The notes: generated by a model not told the origin, from the letters alone. Shown: positions 33,957 to 42,357, numbered from the stretch's first letter. The stretch is DNA of 64,000 nucleotides from Pseudomonas sp. LFM046 (GCF_000949385.2 NZ_JYKO02000001.1:310001-374000); one strand, 5' to 3'. A program made the numbers and translations.

Positions 33957-33996
33957 AACCGCCCCCTGCCAGCGGTTTCGGCAGGGGGCGGTTTTT
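33957..33996 (+). terminator. Plus-strand terminator with no known transcript
   Basis: A perfect GC-rich stem (AACCGCCCCCTGCC) with a nine-base loop is followed by TTTTT on the plus strand. No plus-strand gene precedes it apart from rsmY, 180 bases upstream and already terminated. On the minus strand the same hairpin lies just before the 49-codon open frame. Confidence 0.75.
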
Positions 33997-34046
33997 CGTT
34001 TTCGGGGGGAATGCGGTGGTTTTTTGTAGGGGCGAATTCGGCCCAA

Positions 34047-34841
34047 CTACAGCAGCGGTCGATACAACTCCGCGCGCCGATCCTTGAGGTAGGTGACGCT
34101 CTCGCGGGATTTCTCCAGCAGGTCACGACGCAGATCGGCGAAGGCCAGGGTCTCCTCGCGGCCGCACACCGCCGCCTGGCTGCCGTCCGGCGCGCTGACG
34201 CTGGAGAGGCCGCAGTAGCGGATTTCCCCTTCGCCGCCGCAGTAGTTGGCGTAGGCCAGGTAGCACTGGTTCTCGAAGGCGCGGGCACGTACCAGCACCT
34301 CGCAGACGAAGTCGAACGGCTCCATGTTGGCGGTCGGCACCAGCACCAGGTCGGCGCCGGCCAGGGCCAGGCGACGCACGTTCTCGGGGAACTCCACGTC
34401 GTAGCAGATCAGCAGGCCCAGCTTCCAGCCGTTCAGCTCCAGCAGCGGGTAGTGGTCGCTGCCGGCGCTGAACATGCTGTTGTCCAGCTCACCGAAGAGG
34501 TGGGTCTTGCGGTAGTTGCCGAGGCGCTGGCCCTGGGCGTCGATCAATTGCACCGAGTTGAAGATGGCCCCTTCGGCGCTGCGTTCCGGGTAGCCGTAGA
34601 GGATGGCGATGCCCTGCTCGCGGGCGATCCCGGCCACCCGCTCGGCCCAGGGGCCGTCGCAGGGCTCGGCCAGGGCGGTGACCGCCTCCAGGCCGATGTT
34701 GTAACCGCTGAGGAACATTTCCGGGCTGACCAGCAACGCCGCGCCGCGCCGGGCCGCCTCGGCCGCCCGCTCGCGCAGGCGTTCGAGGTTGGCTTCCGGG
34801 GCGAGCGGCAGTGGTGCGCACTGATAGAGGGCGATGCGCAT
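34047..34841 (-). CDS. davA: 5-Aminovaleramidase (delta-aminovaleramidase)
   Basis: This 264-residue nitrilase-superfamily amidase hydrolyses 5-aminopentanamide to 5-aminovalerate and ammonia, the second step of the lysine monooxygenase route. The catalytic triad is visible: Glu in LLVSPEMFLSGYN, Lys in YRKTHLFGELD and Cys in LGLLICYDVEFPENVRR. Length equals that of P. putida DavA. It lies 14 bases after davB on the same strand, so the pair is one operon. The ATG at 34841 is the family start; the frame extends upstream into davB without meaning. Confidence 0.93.
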   Translation of the reverse strand: MRIALYQCAPLPLAPEANLERLRERAAEAARRGAALLVSPEMFLSGYNIGLEAVTALAEPCDGPWAERVAGIAREQGIAILYGYPERSAEGAIFNSVQLIDAQGQRLGNYRKTHLFGELDNSMFSAGSDHYPLLELNGWKLGLLICYDVEFPENVRRLALAGADLVLVPTANMEPFDFVCEVLVRARAFENQCYLAYANYCGGEGEIRYCGLSSVSAPDGSQAAVCGREETLAFADLRRDLLEKSRESVTYLKDRRAELYRPLL

Positions 34842-34855
34842 GAGCGTCTCCTGGC

Positions 34856-36538
34856 TCAATCCGGCAGGGCGATCGGGCCGAGCTCGGCGAAGAGGTCGCC
34901 CGGACCGGGGTTCTCTGCCGAGGTGCTGCCGCCGAAGTGCTTCATGATGCCCCACACGGCGTTGAGCGAAGTCTGCACCGCGCCTTCCACCCAGGCCGGG
35001 GTCCAGGACACGTCGTCACCGGCGATGAAGATACCGCGCTGCTCGGCAGGCATTTCGTCCTGCATGAAGTGGGCGTACATGCGCTGGTTGTAGCGGTAGT
35101 GGCCCGGCAGCGCACCCTTGAAGGCGCCGAGGAAGTGCGGGTCGGATTCCCAGGAAATGGTGATCGGGTCGCCGATGATGTGGCCGGCGATATCCACGTC
35201 CGGGTAGATCTTCTTCAGCGCGTCCAGGGCGAGCTTCACGCGCTTCTCCACCGGGTGCGGCAGCATCTTCAGGGCGTCGCTCATCCAGGAGTAGGACAGG
35301 CAGATCACGCCCGGCTTGTCGTCGCCATTGTCGAACAGGTAGGTGCCGCGGGTGAGGCGGTCGGTGAGGGTCATGCTCAGGGTGTCGCGGCCGGTTTCCG
35401 GGTTCTTGTCCTTCCAGAAGGGGCGATCGACCATCACGAAGGTCTTGGAGGACTGCATGTAGCGGGTGCGGTCCAGGGCCATCCACATCTTGTGGGAGAA
35501 GAGCGATTCCTCGCACTCGATCTGGGTGGTCAGCAGCCAGCTCTGGCAGGTGGCGAGCACTGCCGCGTAGTGGCGGGTGTCACCCCAGTTGTCGGTGACC
35601 GCCAGGCGGCCATCGGCGGCGCGGGCGATGCGCTTCACGCCGGGGCGTGCGGCGCCGTTGTGCAGGGAGGCCAGGCTGGTGCCGGCCGGCCAGTGCACGC
35701 ATTTTTCCGGAGCGTGGCGCCAGATGCCCATGGGCACCTGCTGTACGCCGCCGACGATCAGGTGCTGGTTGTCGTCGCAGGCGGTCATCACCACGCGGAA
35801 GATTTCCAGCATGGAGTTGGGGAAGTCGGAGTCCCAACCGCCGGTGCCGAAGCCCACCTGGCCGAACACTTCGCGGTGGTGGAAGGACAGCTTGGCGAAA
35901 GCCTTGGAGCTGGCGACGAAGTCATAGAAGGTGCGGTCGTCCCACAGCGGTACGAGGGTGTTCCACAGCTCCTTCAGGCGCTTCACGTCGCGGTCGCGGA
36001 TGGCCTGCTGGATATCGCCGAACCGGGCGCCATCTTCCAGGGCGTCGGCCCAGGCGTCGGCTACCTCCAGGAACAGCTTGGGCAGGTCTTCCATCTTCTC
36101 GGCGTAGTAGGTCTTGCCTTCGATGTCGATCACGGTGCTGCCGGAAGCCGGGGTCAGCGGGTTGGGGAAGGGCTGGGTCTTGAGGCCCAGCAAGTCGACG
36201 TAGTGGTAGAAGGCCGTGGAGGAGGCCGGGAAGCGCATGCCGCCCAGCTCGGCGATGATGCCGTCGGTGCCTTCGAAGGTCTGCGAGCGCAGGCGGCCGC
36301 CCATCTTCGAGGCTTCGTACACCACGGGCTTGAGGCCCAGCTTCATCAGCTCGTAGGCCGCCACCAGGCCGGCGATACCGGCGCCGACGATCGCCACCTC
36401 GGCGCCATGATGCTCGGCGGGGATGCTGCCCAGGCCAGCCGGATGCTGAATCCAGTCATCGAAGGCGAAGGGGAAGTCCGGACCGAAGATGGTGATGGGT
36501 TTCTTGCCGTCGGCGGGGTGGCGATTGTTGTTGTTCAT
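34856..36538 (-). CDS. davB: L-lysine 2-monooxygenase
   Basis: This 560-residue flavoprotein of the amine-oxidase superfamily converts L-lysine with oxygen to 5-aminopentanamide and CO2. Its sequence follows P. putida DavB almost word for word as I recall it (NNNRHPADGKKPITIFGPDFPFAFDDW; FAD-binding VAIVGAGIAGLVAAYELMKLGLKPVVYEA; YRYNQRMYAHFMQ near the end). The ATG at 36538 gives the usual 560 residues. It heads the davBA operon; davT and davD for the later steps to glutarate are not in the window. Confidence 0.95.
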   Translation of the reverse strand: MNNNNRHPADGKKPITIFGPDFPFAFDDWIQHPAGLGSIPAEHHGAEVAIVGAGIAGLVAAYELMKLGLKPVVYEASKMGGRLRSQTFEGTDGIIAELGGMRFPASSTAFYHYVDLLGLKTQPFPNPLTPASGSTVIDIEGKTYYAEKMEDLPKLFLEVADAWADALEDGARFGDIQQAIRDRDVKRLKELWNTLVPLWDDRTFYDFVASSKAFAKLSFHHREVFGQVGFGTGGWDSDFPNSMLEIFRVVMTACDDNQHLIVGGVQQVPMGIWRHAPEKCVHWPAGTSLASLHNGAARPGVKRIARAADGRLAVTDNWGDTRHYAAVLATCQSWLLTTQIECEESLFSHKMWMALDRTRYMQSSKTFVMVDRPFWKDKNPETGRDTLSMTLTDRLTRGTYLFDNGDDKPGVICLSYSWMSDALKMLPHPVEKRVKLALDALKKIYPDVDIAGHIIGDPITISWESDPHFLGAFKGALPGHYRYNQRMYAHFMQDEMPAEQRGIFIAGDDVSWTPAWVEGAVQTSLNAVWGIMKHFGGSTSAENPGPGDLFAELGPIALPD

Positions 36539-37226
36539 GATGGACCTTGATGGCATGTGTGGTGGTGCGGCCCGTTGGGCGCGGTGGGGCCATTCTAGGG
36601 AGCGCCGTTTTCGTCCAATAGACGCAGAGTGTCGTCATTTGGCTTGTTGTTGATACAAAGTGACGATCAACAATAGCGTTATGACGAAGCTGCTTCGTCC
36701 ATCCCGTTTCCAGCCTAGCCGGTGAGGGAAGACAGGGTAGGAGCGCGCTCTGCTCGTGAAGGGACAGCGACGTAACACGCCTGGACGTCCTTGATGAAGA
36801 TCGCCGCATTGGCGATCGCATCCAGCATCTGCACGCTCGACAGCAATCCATCCATGGATTCGGGACGCTTCAGGTTGCTCCCTGTGCAGAGTTCGGCAAG
36901 CGCGCGACGCGACATCATTTCCATCCTCCCCAAGGCTGACGGGTAATGCCCTCGCCGGAAGCTCGCCCCAGAGCTGTCGGCCTGTCGGGGACAGGCCGGA
37001 GCCAAGGCCCGTATGCTCCGGCATCCATTCGAACTGTGCGGATTTCGTCATTCGGAACGCAGGAAGGGATCAAGCGCGATGGTCGGTCGCTGGTCCACTG
37101 TATGGCCATCGCCAGGCTCGAAGAACCCAAGGAACACGCACGCGCCAGGGACCGTATCGCTACGCCGATCCTGGTCTCGAATGGCAACCCACCAGGCCAT
37201 CCAATAACGCACAAGAAGGCTACGCC
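36539..37226. other. Intergenic region between davB and the permease gene
   Basis: These 688 bases separate the divergent davBA operon and the permease gene. They contain a probable regulator remnant (36715-36918) and otherwise no supported gene. The davB promoter should lie in the AT-richer stretch at about 36600-36710 and the permease promoter at about 37000-37210. Several open frames here lack coding character and were not accepted. Confidence 0.6.
36715..36918 (-). pseudogene. Remnant of a PAS-containing transcriptional regulator
   Basis: This 67-codon frame has a good ribosome site (GGGGAGG) before ATG codons at 36918 and 36915. It contains LDAIANAAIFIKDVQACYVAV, which resembles the start of the PAS domain found in some AraC-type regulators (pattern LD-x2-P-D-x-V/I-FF-I/V-KD-x-x-G-R-Y-x-A-V-N). 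After that the frame turns to unrelated residues and stops. The rest of the PAS domain and any helix-turn-helix are missing. I read it as the 5' remnant of a deleted regulator of the neighbouring catabolic genes. Confidence 0.45.
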
Positions 37227-38855
37227 ATGTCCGGAAAATTCAAGAAGCAACTCTCGTTGATGGACCTGACCTTTATCGGTCTGGGCGCCATCTTCGGCTC
37301 TGGCTGGCTGTTCGCCGCCAGCCACGTTTCCGCCATCGCTGGCCCGGCGGGGATCATCTCCTGGTTCCTCGGCGGCTTCGCCGTGCTGCTGCTCGGCATC
37401 ATCTACTGCGAGCTGGGCGCGGCGCTGCCACGTGCCGGCGGCGTGGTGCGTTATCCGGTGTTCTCCCACGGCCCGCTGCTGGGCTACCTGATGGGGTTCA
37501 TCACCCTGATCGCCTTCTCCAGCCTGGTGGCGATCGAAGTGGTCGCCTCCCGGCAATACGCGGCCGCCTGGTTCCCGGGGCTGACCGAGGCCGGCTCCAG
37601 TGATCCGACGTACCTCGGCTGGCTCGTGCAGTTCGGCCTGTTGTGCCTGTTCTTCCGGCTCAACTACCGCAGCGTCAAGACCTTCGCGAGGGCCAACAAC
37701 CTGGTCAGCGTGTTCAAGTTCATCGTGCCCCTGCTGGTCATCGGCATGCTGTTCACCTTCTTCAAGCCGGAGAACTTCGCGGTCCAGGGCTTCGCACCCT
37801 TCGGCCTTTCCGGCATCGAGATGGCGGTCTCCGCAGGCGGGATCATCTTCGCCTACCTGGGGCTCACGCCGATCATCTCGGTGGCCAGCGAAGTGAAGAA
37901 TCCGCAACGCACCATCCCGGTCGCGCTGATCCTTTCGGTCCTGCTCTCCACCGCCATCTACGTGCTGCTGCAACTGGCCTTCCTCGGCGCCGTGCCCACG
38001 GAAATGCTGGGCAATGGCTGGGCCGGCATCTCCAGGGAATTGGCCCTGCCGTACCGGGACATCGCCCTGGTGCTCGGTGTGGGCTGGCTGGCCTACCTGG
38101 TGGTGGCCGATGCGGTGGTCTCGCCCAGCGGCTGCGGCAACATCTACATGAACGCCACCCCCAGGGTGGTCTACGGCTGGGCGCAGACCGGCACCTTCTT
38201 CAGGGTCTTCACCCGCATCGACGAGAAGTCCGGCATCCCGCGTCCGGCGCTCTGGCTGACCTTCGCGCTGTCGGTGTTCTGGACCCTGCCGTTCCCGTCC
38301 TGGGAGGCCCTGATCAACGTGGTGTCGGCCGCGCTGGTACTGAGCTACGCCGTGGCACCGGTGACCGTCGCCGCCCTGCGTCGCAACGCCCCCGATATGC
38401 CGCGTCCGTTCCGGGTACGGGGCATGGGCGTGATGGGGCCGCTGTCCTTCGTCATCGCCGCGCTGATCGTGTACTGGTCGGGCTGGAACACCGTGTCCTG
38501 GCTGCTGAGCCTGCAGATCCTGATGTTCGTGATCTACCTGCTGTGCCGACGCTTCGTACCCACCGAGCACCTGAGCCTGGCCCGGCAGGTGCGCTCGTCG
38601 GCCTGGCTGATCGGCTTCTACGCCGCCACCCTCCTGCTTTCCTGGCTTGGCAGTTTCGGTGGCCTGGGCGTGCTCGGCCACCCGTTCGACACCCTCGCCG
38701 TGGCTGCCTGTGCGACGGCGATCTACTACTGGGGCGCGGCGACCGGCGTACCGGCCGAGCTGATCATCCTGAGTGGCGAGGATGAAAGCGAGGAGGGCGC
38801 CGACACCGACGCGGGACTGCATCCGGCGGCGGTTCGCAGCCAGGCCTTGTCCTGA
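37227..38855 (+). CDS. APC-family amino acid permease
   Basis: This 542-residue inner-membrane transporter of the amino acid-polyamine-organocation superfamily has about 12-14 helices. The first-helix signature is LSLMDLTFIGLGAIFGSGWLFAA, followed by GPAGIISWFLGGFAVLLLGIIYCELGAALPRAGG. Substrate is not defined; its position ahead of an imino-acid reductase and a DapA-type lyase suggests an amino or imino acid such as lysine, proline or a hydroxyproline. The reductase gene follows after 24 bases, so they are likely cotranscribed. The ribosome site is AGAAGG. Confidence 0.9.
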   Translation: MSGKFKKQLSLMDLTFIGLGAIFGSGWLFAASHVSAIAGPAGIISWFLGGFAVLLLGIIYCELGAALPRAGGVVRYPVFSHGPLLGYLMGFITLIAFSSLVAIEVVASRQYAAAWFPGLTEAGSSDPTYLGWLVQFGLLCLFFRLNYRSVKTFARANNLVSVFKFIVPLLVIGMLFTFFKPENFAVQGFAPFGLSGIEMAVSAGGIIFAYLGLTPIISVASEVKNPQRTIPVALILSVLLSTAIYVLLQLAFLGAVPTEMLGNGWAGISRELALPYRDIALVLGVGWLAYLVVADAVVSPSGCGNIYMNATPRVVYGWAQTGTFFRVFTRIDEKSGIPRPALWLTFALSVFWTLPFPSWEALINVVSAALVLSYAVAPVTVAALRRNAPDMPRPFRVRGMGVMGPLSFVIAALIVYWSGWNTVSWLLSLQILMFVIYLLCRRFVPTEHLSLARQVRSSAWLIGFYAATLLLSWLGSFGGLGVLGHPFDTLAVAACATAIYYWGAATGVPAELIILSGEDESEEGADTDAGLHPAAVRSQALS

Positions 38856-38879
38856 TATCCAACGAGAAGGAGTGCGGAT

Positions 38880-39893
38880 ATGAGCGATCTCATCAACCTC
38901 AGCCTCGACCAGGTCCATGCGCTCGCAATGCGCGCGCTGACCCGCAACGGCATGGGTGAGGACCACGCCCGGGCCATCGCCGACACCATCACCCAGGGGC
39001 AGCGCGACGAGTGCCACTCCCACGGCCTCTACCGCGTATTGGTGTGCGTGCATTCGTTGCGTTCCGGCAAGGTCGATCCGCTGGCGAGGCCCACCGTAAG
39101 CCGGTCCGCACCCGCCATCGTCAGCGTCGACGCCCATCGGGGTTACTCGCTGTTGGCGTTCCAGGCGGGCCTGCCGCTGCTGGTGGAGCAGGCCCGTGAG
39201 CTGGGCGTCGCCGCCCTGGTGATCCGCAACTGCTTCCACTTCTCCGCGCTCTGGCCGGAAGTCGAGGCCATCGCCGCCGAAGGGCTGGTCGGCCTGGCCA
39301 TGACGCCCAGCCACGCCTGGGTCGCGCCGGAGGGCGGCGGCAAGGGTGTGTTCGGCACCAACCCGCTGGCGTTCGCCTGGCCTCGGCAAGGGCGCGAGCC
39401 CTTCGTCTTCGATTTCGCCACCAGCGCGATTGCGCGAGGCGATATCGAACTGCACGCCCGCCAAGGCAAGCCCATTCCCCTGGGCTGGGGCCTGGATGCC
39501 GAGGGGGCGCCCACCACGGATGCGCGTGCCGCGCTGGAGGGCGCCATGCAGACCTTCGGCGGGCACAAGGGCTCGGCGCTCGCCGCCATGATCGAGCTGC
39601 TGGCCGGCGCGTTGATCGGTGACATGACCAGCGCCGAATCCCTGGCATTCGATGCCGGCGCCGGTGCAACGCCTTGCCACGGCGAGCTGCTGCTGGCCTT
39701 CGCTCCCGCGCGTTTCCTCGGGAATGCGATGGAAGAGGGGCAGCGACGCGCCGAGCAGTTGTTCGCGGCCATCACCGACCAGGGCGCACGCCTTCCTTCG
39801 CAGCGCCGCTTCGCCGCACGCAAGCGCAGCGAGCGTGAGGGCGTCTGGGTCGAGCAGGCCCTGCTGGACGACATCGAGCGGCTGATGGCCTAG
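38880..39893 (+). CDS. Ldh-family reductase, delta-1-piperideine/pyrroline-2-carboxylate type
   Basis: This 337-residue oxidoreductase of the malate/L-lactate dehydrogenase-like (type 2) family includes DpkA, which reduces cyclic imino acids with NADPH. Family features are HSHGLYRV near residue 43, RNCFHFSALWPEVEAIA, GTNPLAFAWPR, and FGGHKGSALAAMIELLAGAL toward the end. The context (lysine davBA, a DapA-family lyase, remnant of a racemase gene) favours an imino-acid reductase over malate or lactate dehydrogenase. The ribosome site is AGAAGGAG. Confidence 0.83.
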   Translation: MSDLINLSLDQVHALAMRALTRNGMGEDHARAIADTITQGQRDECHSHGLYRVLVCVHSLRSGKVDPLARPTVSRSAPAIVSVDAHRGYSLLAFQAGLPLLVEQARELGVAALVIRNCFHFSALWPEVEAIAAEGLVGLAMTPSHAWVAPEGGGKGVFGTNPLAFAWPRQGREPFVFDFATSAIARGDIELHARQGKPIPLGWGLDAEGAPTTDARAALEGAMQTFGGHKGSALAAMIELLAGALIGDMTSAESLAFDAGAGATPCHGELLLAFAPARFLGNAMEEGQRRAEQLFAAITDQGARLPSQRRFAARKRSEREGVWVEQALLDDIERLMA

Positions 39894-39943
39894 CGGCCCG
39901 CCCGCATCCTGAACCTCTTCCCGGCCTCTGAATGGATCAGCCC

Positions 39944-40030
39944 ATGAAGCGCGTACATGTCATCGATTCTCCCACCGGCAGCCGGTGGGAGGGCCGCCAC
40001 GAACAGGACCCCTTCGCTGGGGGCATCTGA
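39944..40030 (+). pseudogene. 5' remnant of a proline racemase / hydroxyproline epimerase-type gene
   Basis: This 28-codon frame starts MKRVHVIDSPTG. It closely matches the conserved N-terminus of the proline racemase superfamily (MKR-I/V-HVIDSHTGGEPTR, from memory). After residue 12 the sequence changes abruptly, enters a 10-base-stem hairpin (39969-39991) and stops inside a second hairpin. The catalytic cysteine region is absent. It lies exactly where such a gene would fit, between the Ldh-type reductase and the DapA-type lyase, so an internal deletion is the simplest reading. Confidence 0.6.
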
Positions 40031-40040
40031 GCCCCCAGCG
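40015..40040 (+). other. Perfect hairpin before the DapA-type gene
   Basis: The 10-base arms CGCTGGGGGC and GCCCCCAGCG enclose a six-base loop, with no T tract. It lies 36 bases before the ATG of the lyase gene and could reduce read-through from the permease-reductase transcript. A second hairpin (CTCCCACCGG/CCGGTGGGAG) lies at 39969-39991. Confidence 0.6.
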
Positions 40041-40076
40041 TTCCCTCTACATTCCCCTGCACCAAGGAGCAGAACA

Positions 40077-41024
40077 ATGAACGACAGCATCTTCAACGGT
40101 TGCATTCCCGCCCTGATGACCCCCTGCACCGCCGAGCGCAAGCCAGACTTCGACGCCCTGGTTGCCAAGGGCCGCGAACTGGTCGATATCGGCATGAGCG
40201 CGGTGGTGTACTGCGGCTCCATGGGAGACTGGCCGCTGCTGACCGAAGCCCAGCGCCAGGAAGGCGTGGCACGTCTGGTGAAGGCCGGCGTGCCCACCGT
40301 TGTCGGCACCGGGGCAGTCAGCACCCGCGAGGCGGTCTCCCACGCCGCGCACGCGGCCAAGGTGGGCGCCCAAGGCCTCATGGTGATTCCGCGACTGCTC
40401 TCCCGCGCTGCCTCGCCCGCTGCGCAGAAGGCGCATTTTTCCGCCGTCCTCCAGGCCGCCCCTGCGCTGCCGGCGGTGATCTACAACAGCCCCTACTACA
40501 GCTTCTCCACCCGCGCGGACCTGTTCTTCGAGCTGCGCCGCCAGTTCCCCAACCTGGTCGGCTTCAAGGAGTTCGGCGGGGCCGCCGACATGCGCTACGC
40601 AGCCGAGCACATCACCTCGCGGGACGACGAGGTCATCCTCATGGCCGGTGTCGATACCCAGGTGTTCCACGGTTTCGTCAACTGCAATGCCACGGGTGCC
40701 ATCACCGGCATCGGCAACGTGCTGCCTCGCGAAGTGCTGCAACTGGTGGCGCTGAGCAAGCAGGCTGCACAGGGTGACGCCAGGGCTCGCCGTCTCGCTC
40801 TCGAGCTGGACGGGGCGCTGGCCGTGCTGTCCTCCTTCGACGAGGGCTGCGACCTGGTGCTCTTCTACAAGTACCTGATGGTCCTCAACGGCGACCGGGA
40901 ATACAGCCTGCACTTCAACGAAACCGACGTGCTCAGCGATTCCCAGCGCCGCTACGCCGAGCAGCAGTACGGGTTGTTCCGCCAGTGGTACGCCAACTGG
41001 TCGGCGGAACTGAACATCGCCTGA
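40077..41024 (+). CDS. Dihydrodipicolinate synthase-family lyase
   Basis: This 315-residue TIM-barrel lyase/hydrolase has the Schiff-base Lys in NLVGFKEFGGAAD and the Tyr of the YNSP motif (VIYNSPYYSF). The catalytic GSMGDWPLLT region corresponds to the G-T/S-T-G-E loop. It is not the biosynthetic DapA, because catabolic context and sequence differ. Relatives in hydroxyproline clusters deaminate pyrroline-4-hydroxy-2-carboxylate, others act on aldol substrates. The ATG at 40077 has AAGGAG upstream. Confidence 0.85.
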   Translation: MNDSIFNGCIPALMTPCTAERKPDFDALVAKGRELVDIGMSAVVYCGSMGDWPLLTEAQRQEGVARLVKAGVPTVVGTGAVSTREAVSHAAHAAKVGAQGLMVIPRLLSRAASPAAQKAHFSAVLQAAPALPAVIYNSPYYSFSTRADLFFELRRQFPNLVGFKEFGGAADMRYAAEHITSRDDEVILMAGVDTQVFHGFVNCNATGAITGIGNVLPREVLQLVALSKQAAQGDARARRLALELDGALAVLSSFDEGCDLVLFYKYLMVLNGDREYSLHFNETDVLSDSQRRYAEQQYGLFRQWYANWSAELNIA

Positions 41025-41034
41025 CCCAGCCCGG

Positions 41035-41068
41035 CTCCCCTGCGGAACATCCCCGTTCCGCAGGGGAG
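41035..41068 (+). other. 14-base perfect hairpin after the lyase gene
   Basis: The arms CTCCCCTGCGGAAC and GTTCCGCAGGGGAG enclose a six-base loop, 11 bases after the stop codon. There is no T tract, so it may be an RNA-stabilising or weakly terminating structure. Confidence 0.65.
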
Positions 41069-41214
41069 CGCGCCTCGCACATCCAGAAAGCACCAGGACA
41101 CTCGCAGGCGACGCCGGCTACCGGGAAACCGCGTTGGCTGCGCGCGCCGGATAACTCGAAAACACCTCGCCCAACTGGCGGAGCTTCCTTCCAGCTGGAA
41201 CGCTCGTAGCGGCT

Positions 41215-41691
41215 TCAGGCCAGGGGCGGCGCCAGCGGCTGGCCGCGGTCGATCTTGCAGCTGAGGATGATGGACGTCGTGGTCTTCTCCACACCGTCGA
41301 CGCTGCCGATCAGGTCCAGCAGCTCATCGAGGCGCTCGGGGGAGTCGGCGCGCAGCCAGGCCACGTAGTCGAATTCGCCGCTCACCGCGCAGAGCACTTG
41401 CACCTCCGCCATGCCGGTCAGGCGCCGCAGCACTTCCTTGCCGCTGCGGGGTTTCACCGTGATGCCCACATAGGCCTGCAACCCGCCATCGGCCACCCGC
41501 TGGCCCAGGCGAACGCCGTAGCCGGTGATGACCTGGGCCTTCTCCAGCCGCGCCAGGCGCGAAGTGACGGTGGTGCGGGCAATGCCCAGGCGCCGCGCCA
41601 GGGTGGCCACGCTTTCGCGGGCGTTGATCTGCAGGGCGGCGATCAACTGGCGGTCGATATCGTCGAGGAAGGGGGCGGAGAGTTCGGGCAT
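41215..41691 (-). CDS. Lrp/AsnC-family transcriptional regulator
   Basis: This 158-residue regulator has an N-terminal helix-turn-helix (LDDIDRQLIAALQINARESVATLARRLGIARTTVTSRLARLEKAQVITGYGV). The C-terminal RAM/AsnC effector domain is VGITVKPRSGKEVLRRLTGMAEVQVLCAVSGEFDYVAWLRADSPERLDELLDLIGSVDGVEKTTTSIIL. It converges with the lyase operon from the other strand. It is the nearest intact regulator of the amino-acid island, which fits the family role in sensing amino acids; the link is inference. Confidence 0.9.
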   Translation of the reverse strand: MPELSAPFLDDIDRQLIAALQINARESVATLARRLGIARTTVTSRLARLEKAQVITGYGVRLGQRVADGGLQAYVGITVKPRSGKEVLRRLTGMAEVQVLCAVSGEFDYVAWLRADSPERLDELLDLIGSVDGVEKTTTSIILSCKIDRGQPLAPPLA

Positions 41692-41901
41692 TTGGGGACA
41701 AGGCCGGGAAGTGACCGGACAAGGCTACCTGATGCCCGCACCAGGCTGAAGGCCGCCCACGCTGCGGCCGTCCACAATCGTGGTAGACATCCCGCTGGTC
41801 GGGGCGCATTTCGCCTTTTCGGAGCGCGACCCAGACTGAACAGAACTGAATCGGCCAGGCGCCGGTCCAATTCCCCCTTTCCGTCCAAAGAGTCGCACGA
41901 C

Positions 41902-42354
41902 ATGAGCACTTTTCTTCCCCGTCACCTGGTCCTGATCGGTTCGCTTGTCTGCCTTCCCGCCATGGCCCAGACCGTCGTGCCCCTGCAGGGCCAGAGCCAG
42001 CAACAGGTCCAGCAGGACATCGCCAACTGCCAGGCCCAGGCCGGTACCCCCACGACCACCACCACCACGCCGCAGACCGGTGGCCGCGTCCGGGGCGCCG
42101 CAACGGGCGCAGTGGCCGGTGCCGCAGTCGCGCAGTCCCGGAGCAATGACTACGACCGGATCAGTGACGACGTGCAGGAGGAGTACCGCGAGGAGCGCGC
42201 CAAGGATGCGGCGGTCGCCGGGATGGTGGTGGGCGGTTCCCGCCAGCGTCAGGAGCGCCGGCAGGACCGTCGCACCAACCAGCAGGCCAGCAGCAACGCG
42301 TCGGCAGTCTTCACCAGCTGCCTCCAGCAGCGCGGTTATCAGGTCAACCCCTGA
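41902..42354 (+). CDS. Exported glycine-zipper protein
   Basis: This 150-residue protein has a signal peptide of about 21 residues (LVLIGSLVCLPAMAQ). A Gln-rich stretch with a run of Thr residues (about 45-55) comes next. A small glycine-zipper segment follows (GGRVRGAATGAVAGAAVAQ, then a second VAGMVVGGS), separated by a charged coil. Two Cys residues (about 38 and 140) could form a disulfide. The family is envelope-associated; function is unknown. It is divergent from the Lrp-type gene. Confidence 0.75.
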   Translation: MSTFLPRHLVLIGSLVCLPAMAQTVVPLQGQSQQQVQQDIANCQAQAGTPTTTTTTPQTGGRVRGAATGAVAGAAVAQSRSNDYDRISDDVQEEYREERAKDAAVAGMVVGGSRQRQERRQDRRTNQQASSNASAVFTSCLQQRGYQVNP

Positions 42355-42357
42355 TCG

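Larger units (their letters stand above)
33423..34046. other. Intergenic region holding rsmY and a small open frame
   Basis: These 624 bases between endonuclease I and davA hold the GacA element, rsmY and its terminator. Further on are a 49-codon minus-strand open frame and a second plus-strand terminator. Bases 33423-33580 show no recognisable element apart from the presumed endonuclease promoter. Confidence 0.8.

Noticed and set aside
36915-39680. 921-codon minus-strand open frame opposite the permease and reductase genes
   Set aside because: Same shadow effect; it shows no family motif and the plus-strand genes are unambiguous.
34047-41691. Genomic island inserted by a mobile element
   Set aside because: No integrase, transposase, tRNA-end repeats or shift in base composition was seen; acquisition cannot be argued from this window.
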